14,250 bases of DNA from an uncultured Lentisphaeria bacterium (GTDB taxonomy: Bacteria; Verrucomicrobiota; Lentisphaeria; Victivallales; Victivallaceae). The position numbers and the translations under genes are program-made. The stretch is from assembly GCA_949298665.1 (NCBI GenBank), contig CASFXO010000285.1, forward strand, positions 1-14,250. The letters run 5' to 3'. Each line of letters opens with the position of its first letter. Position 1 is the stretch's first letter. Shown here in pieces: positions 14,072-14,250 of this stretch. The notes beneath the pieces were generated by a model. It did no database searches. It was not told the DNA's origin and saw only the letters and a list, made by a program, of their open reading frames with translations.

Positions 14072-14250
14072 ATGGGAAAGAAACGCAAAGTCAGACTTGA
14101 TGCCGGAACCGTCTATCAGAAAGAGGACGGCGGCAACTGCTACTTCCGTTACCAAGTCCAGCATGAACGCAAATGCGTCAGCTTGAAAACCTCCAATCAG
14201 GAAGAAGCTCTTGAAAAAGCACGGAAACTGCTCCCGATCATTCAGGCAAC
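14072..14250 (+). CDS. Tyrosine recombinase/phage-type integrase, N-terminal fragment (cut by window end)
   Basis: Only the first 59 codons are present and the frame runs open past the end. The start is lysine/arginine-rich (MGKKRKVR), then AGTVYQKEDGGNCYFRYQ (11-28), a small beta-sheet of the type that begins arm-binding domains of tyrosine integrases, then VSLKTSNQEEALEKARKL, the usual 'T-x-x-x-x-E-A' helix. Position immediately downstream of a tRNA gene and in the same direction fits an integrase next to its attachment site. ATG 14072 lacks a good ribosome site; in-frame GTG 14063 is an alternative. Codons are richer in A and T than in the rest of the window, consistent with transfer. The catalytic domain is outside the window, so the family call depends on the N-terminal pattern and context. 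Confidence 0.75.
   Translation, partial: MGKKRKVRLDAGTVYQKEDGGNCYFRYQVQHERKCVSLKTSNQEEALEKARKLLPIIQA

Noticed and set aside
1..14250. CRISPR array, insertion sequence or defence/toxin system
   Set aside because: No spaced direct repeats, transposase motifs or defence domains were seen; the only mobile feature is the integrase start at the right edge.

Overview
This is a GC-rich bacterial chromosome segment from a diderm that makes lipopolysaccharide and peptidoglycan: it carries a Kdo transferase, MurG and FtsW. The short ThiC without an N-terminal extension, a URO-D-family protein of the MtaA/HemE type, a eukaryote-like UDP-sugar pyrophosphorylase and a dispersed set of division genes suggest the PVC group. 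My best guess is Lentisphaerota (Victivallis-like). That placement rests on memory of such genomes, not on a search.

Layout. Positions 1-6365 (+) hold a tight run of seven genes: a nucleoside 2-deoxyribosyltransferase-like protein, kdtA/waaA, thiC, two half-size chromate-transporter proteins with overlapping stop and start, a PIG-L/LmbE deacetylase and murG. Gaps are under about 45 nt. A near-consensus promoter overlaps the stop codon of the second transporter gene and probably gives the deacetylase-murG pair its own transcription. A convergent membrane glycosyltransferase-like gene (-, 6356-7795) overlaps the end of murG by 10 bp. At 7873-7941 two back-to-back promoters fire outward, one into that gene and one into a (+) run of a UAP1-like nucleotidylyltransferase, a small unknown protein and ftsW. 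Positions 10996-11175 are non-coding and contain a (-) strand terminator. Next comes a (-) operon, a URO-D-family protein followed 10 nt later by guaA. Its promoter at 13680-13708 has a perfect inverted repeat lying over the -35 region. At the right edge is a tRNA-Asn(GUU) gene with its own promoter, followed by AT-richer DNA, a 10-bp tandem repeat and the start of a tyrosine-recombinase-like gene. This looks like the border of an integrated element.

Function. Several genes serve the envelope: Kdo addition to lipid A (WaaA), lipid II formation (MurG), SEDS polymerisation (FtsW), and probably UDP-GlcNAc or another UDP-sugar supply (UAP-like). Others are metabolic: thiamine pyrimidine synthesis (ThiC) and GMP synthesis (GuaA).

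The most unusual gene is guaA. Its ATP-pyrophosphatase and dimerisation domains look intact, but the glutaminase domain is cut to roughly half, and the nucleophilic cysteine and the His/Glu pair are gone. It would be expected to use free ammonia or an unidentified partner. I found no CRISPR array, insertion sequence or defence system. The window does not clearly contain a wholly new system. The best candidates for novelty are the pseudo-glutaminase GuaA with its operon and operator, and the integration border, whose cargo lies beyond the window.
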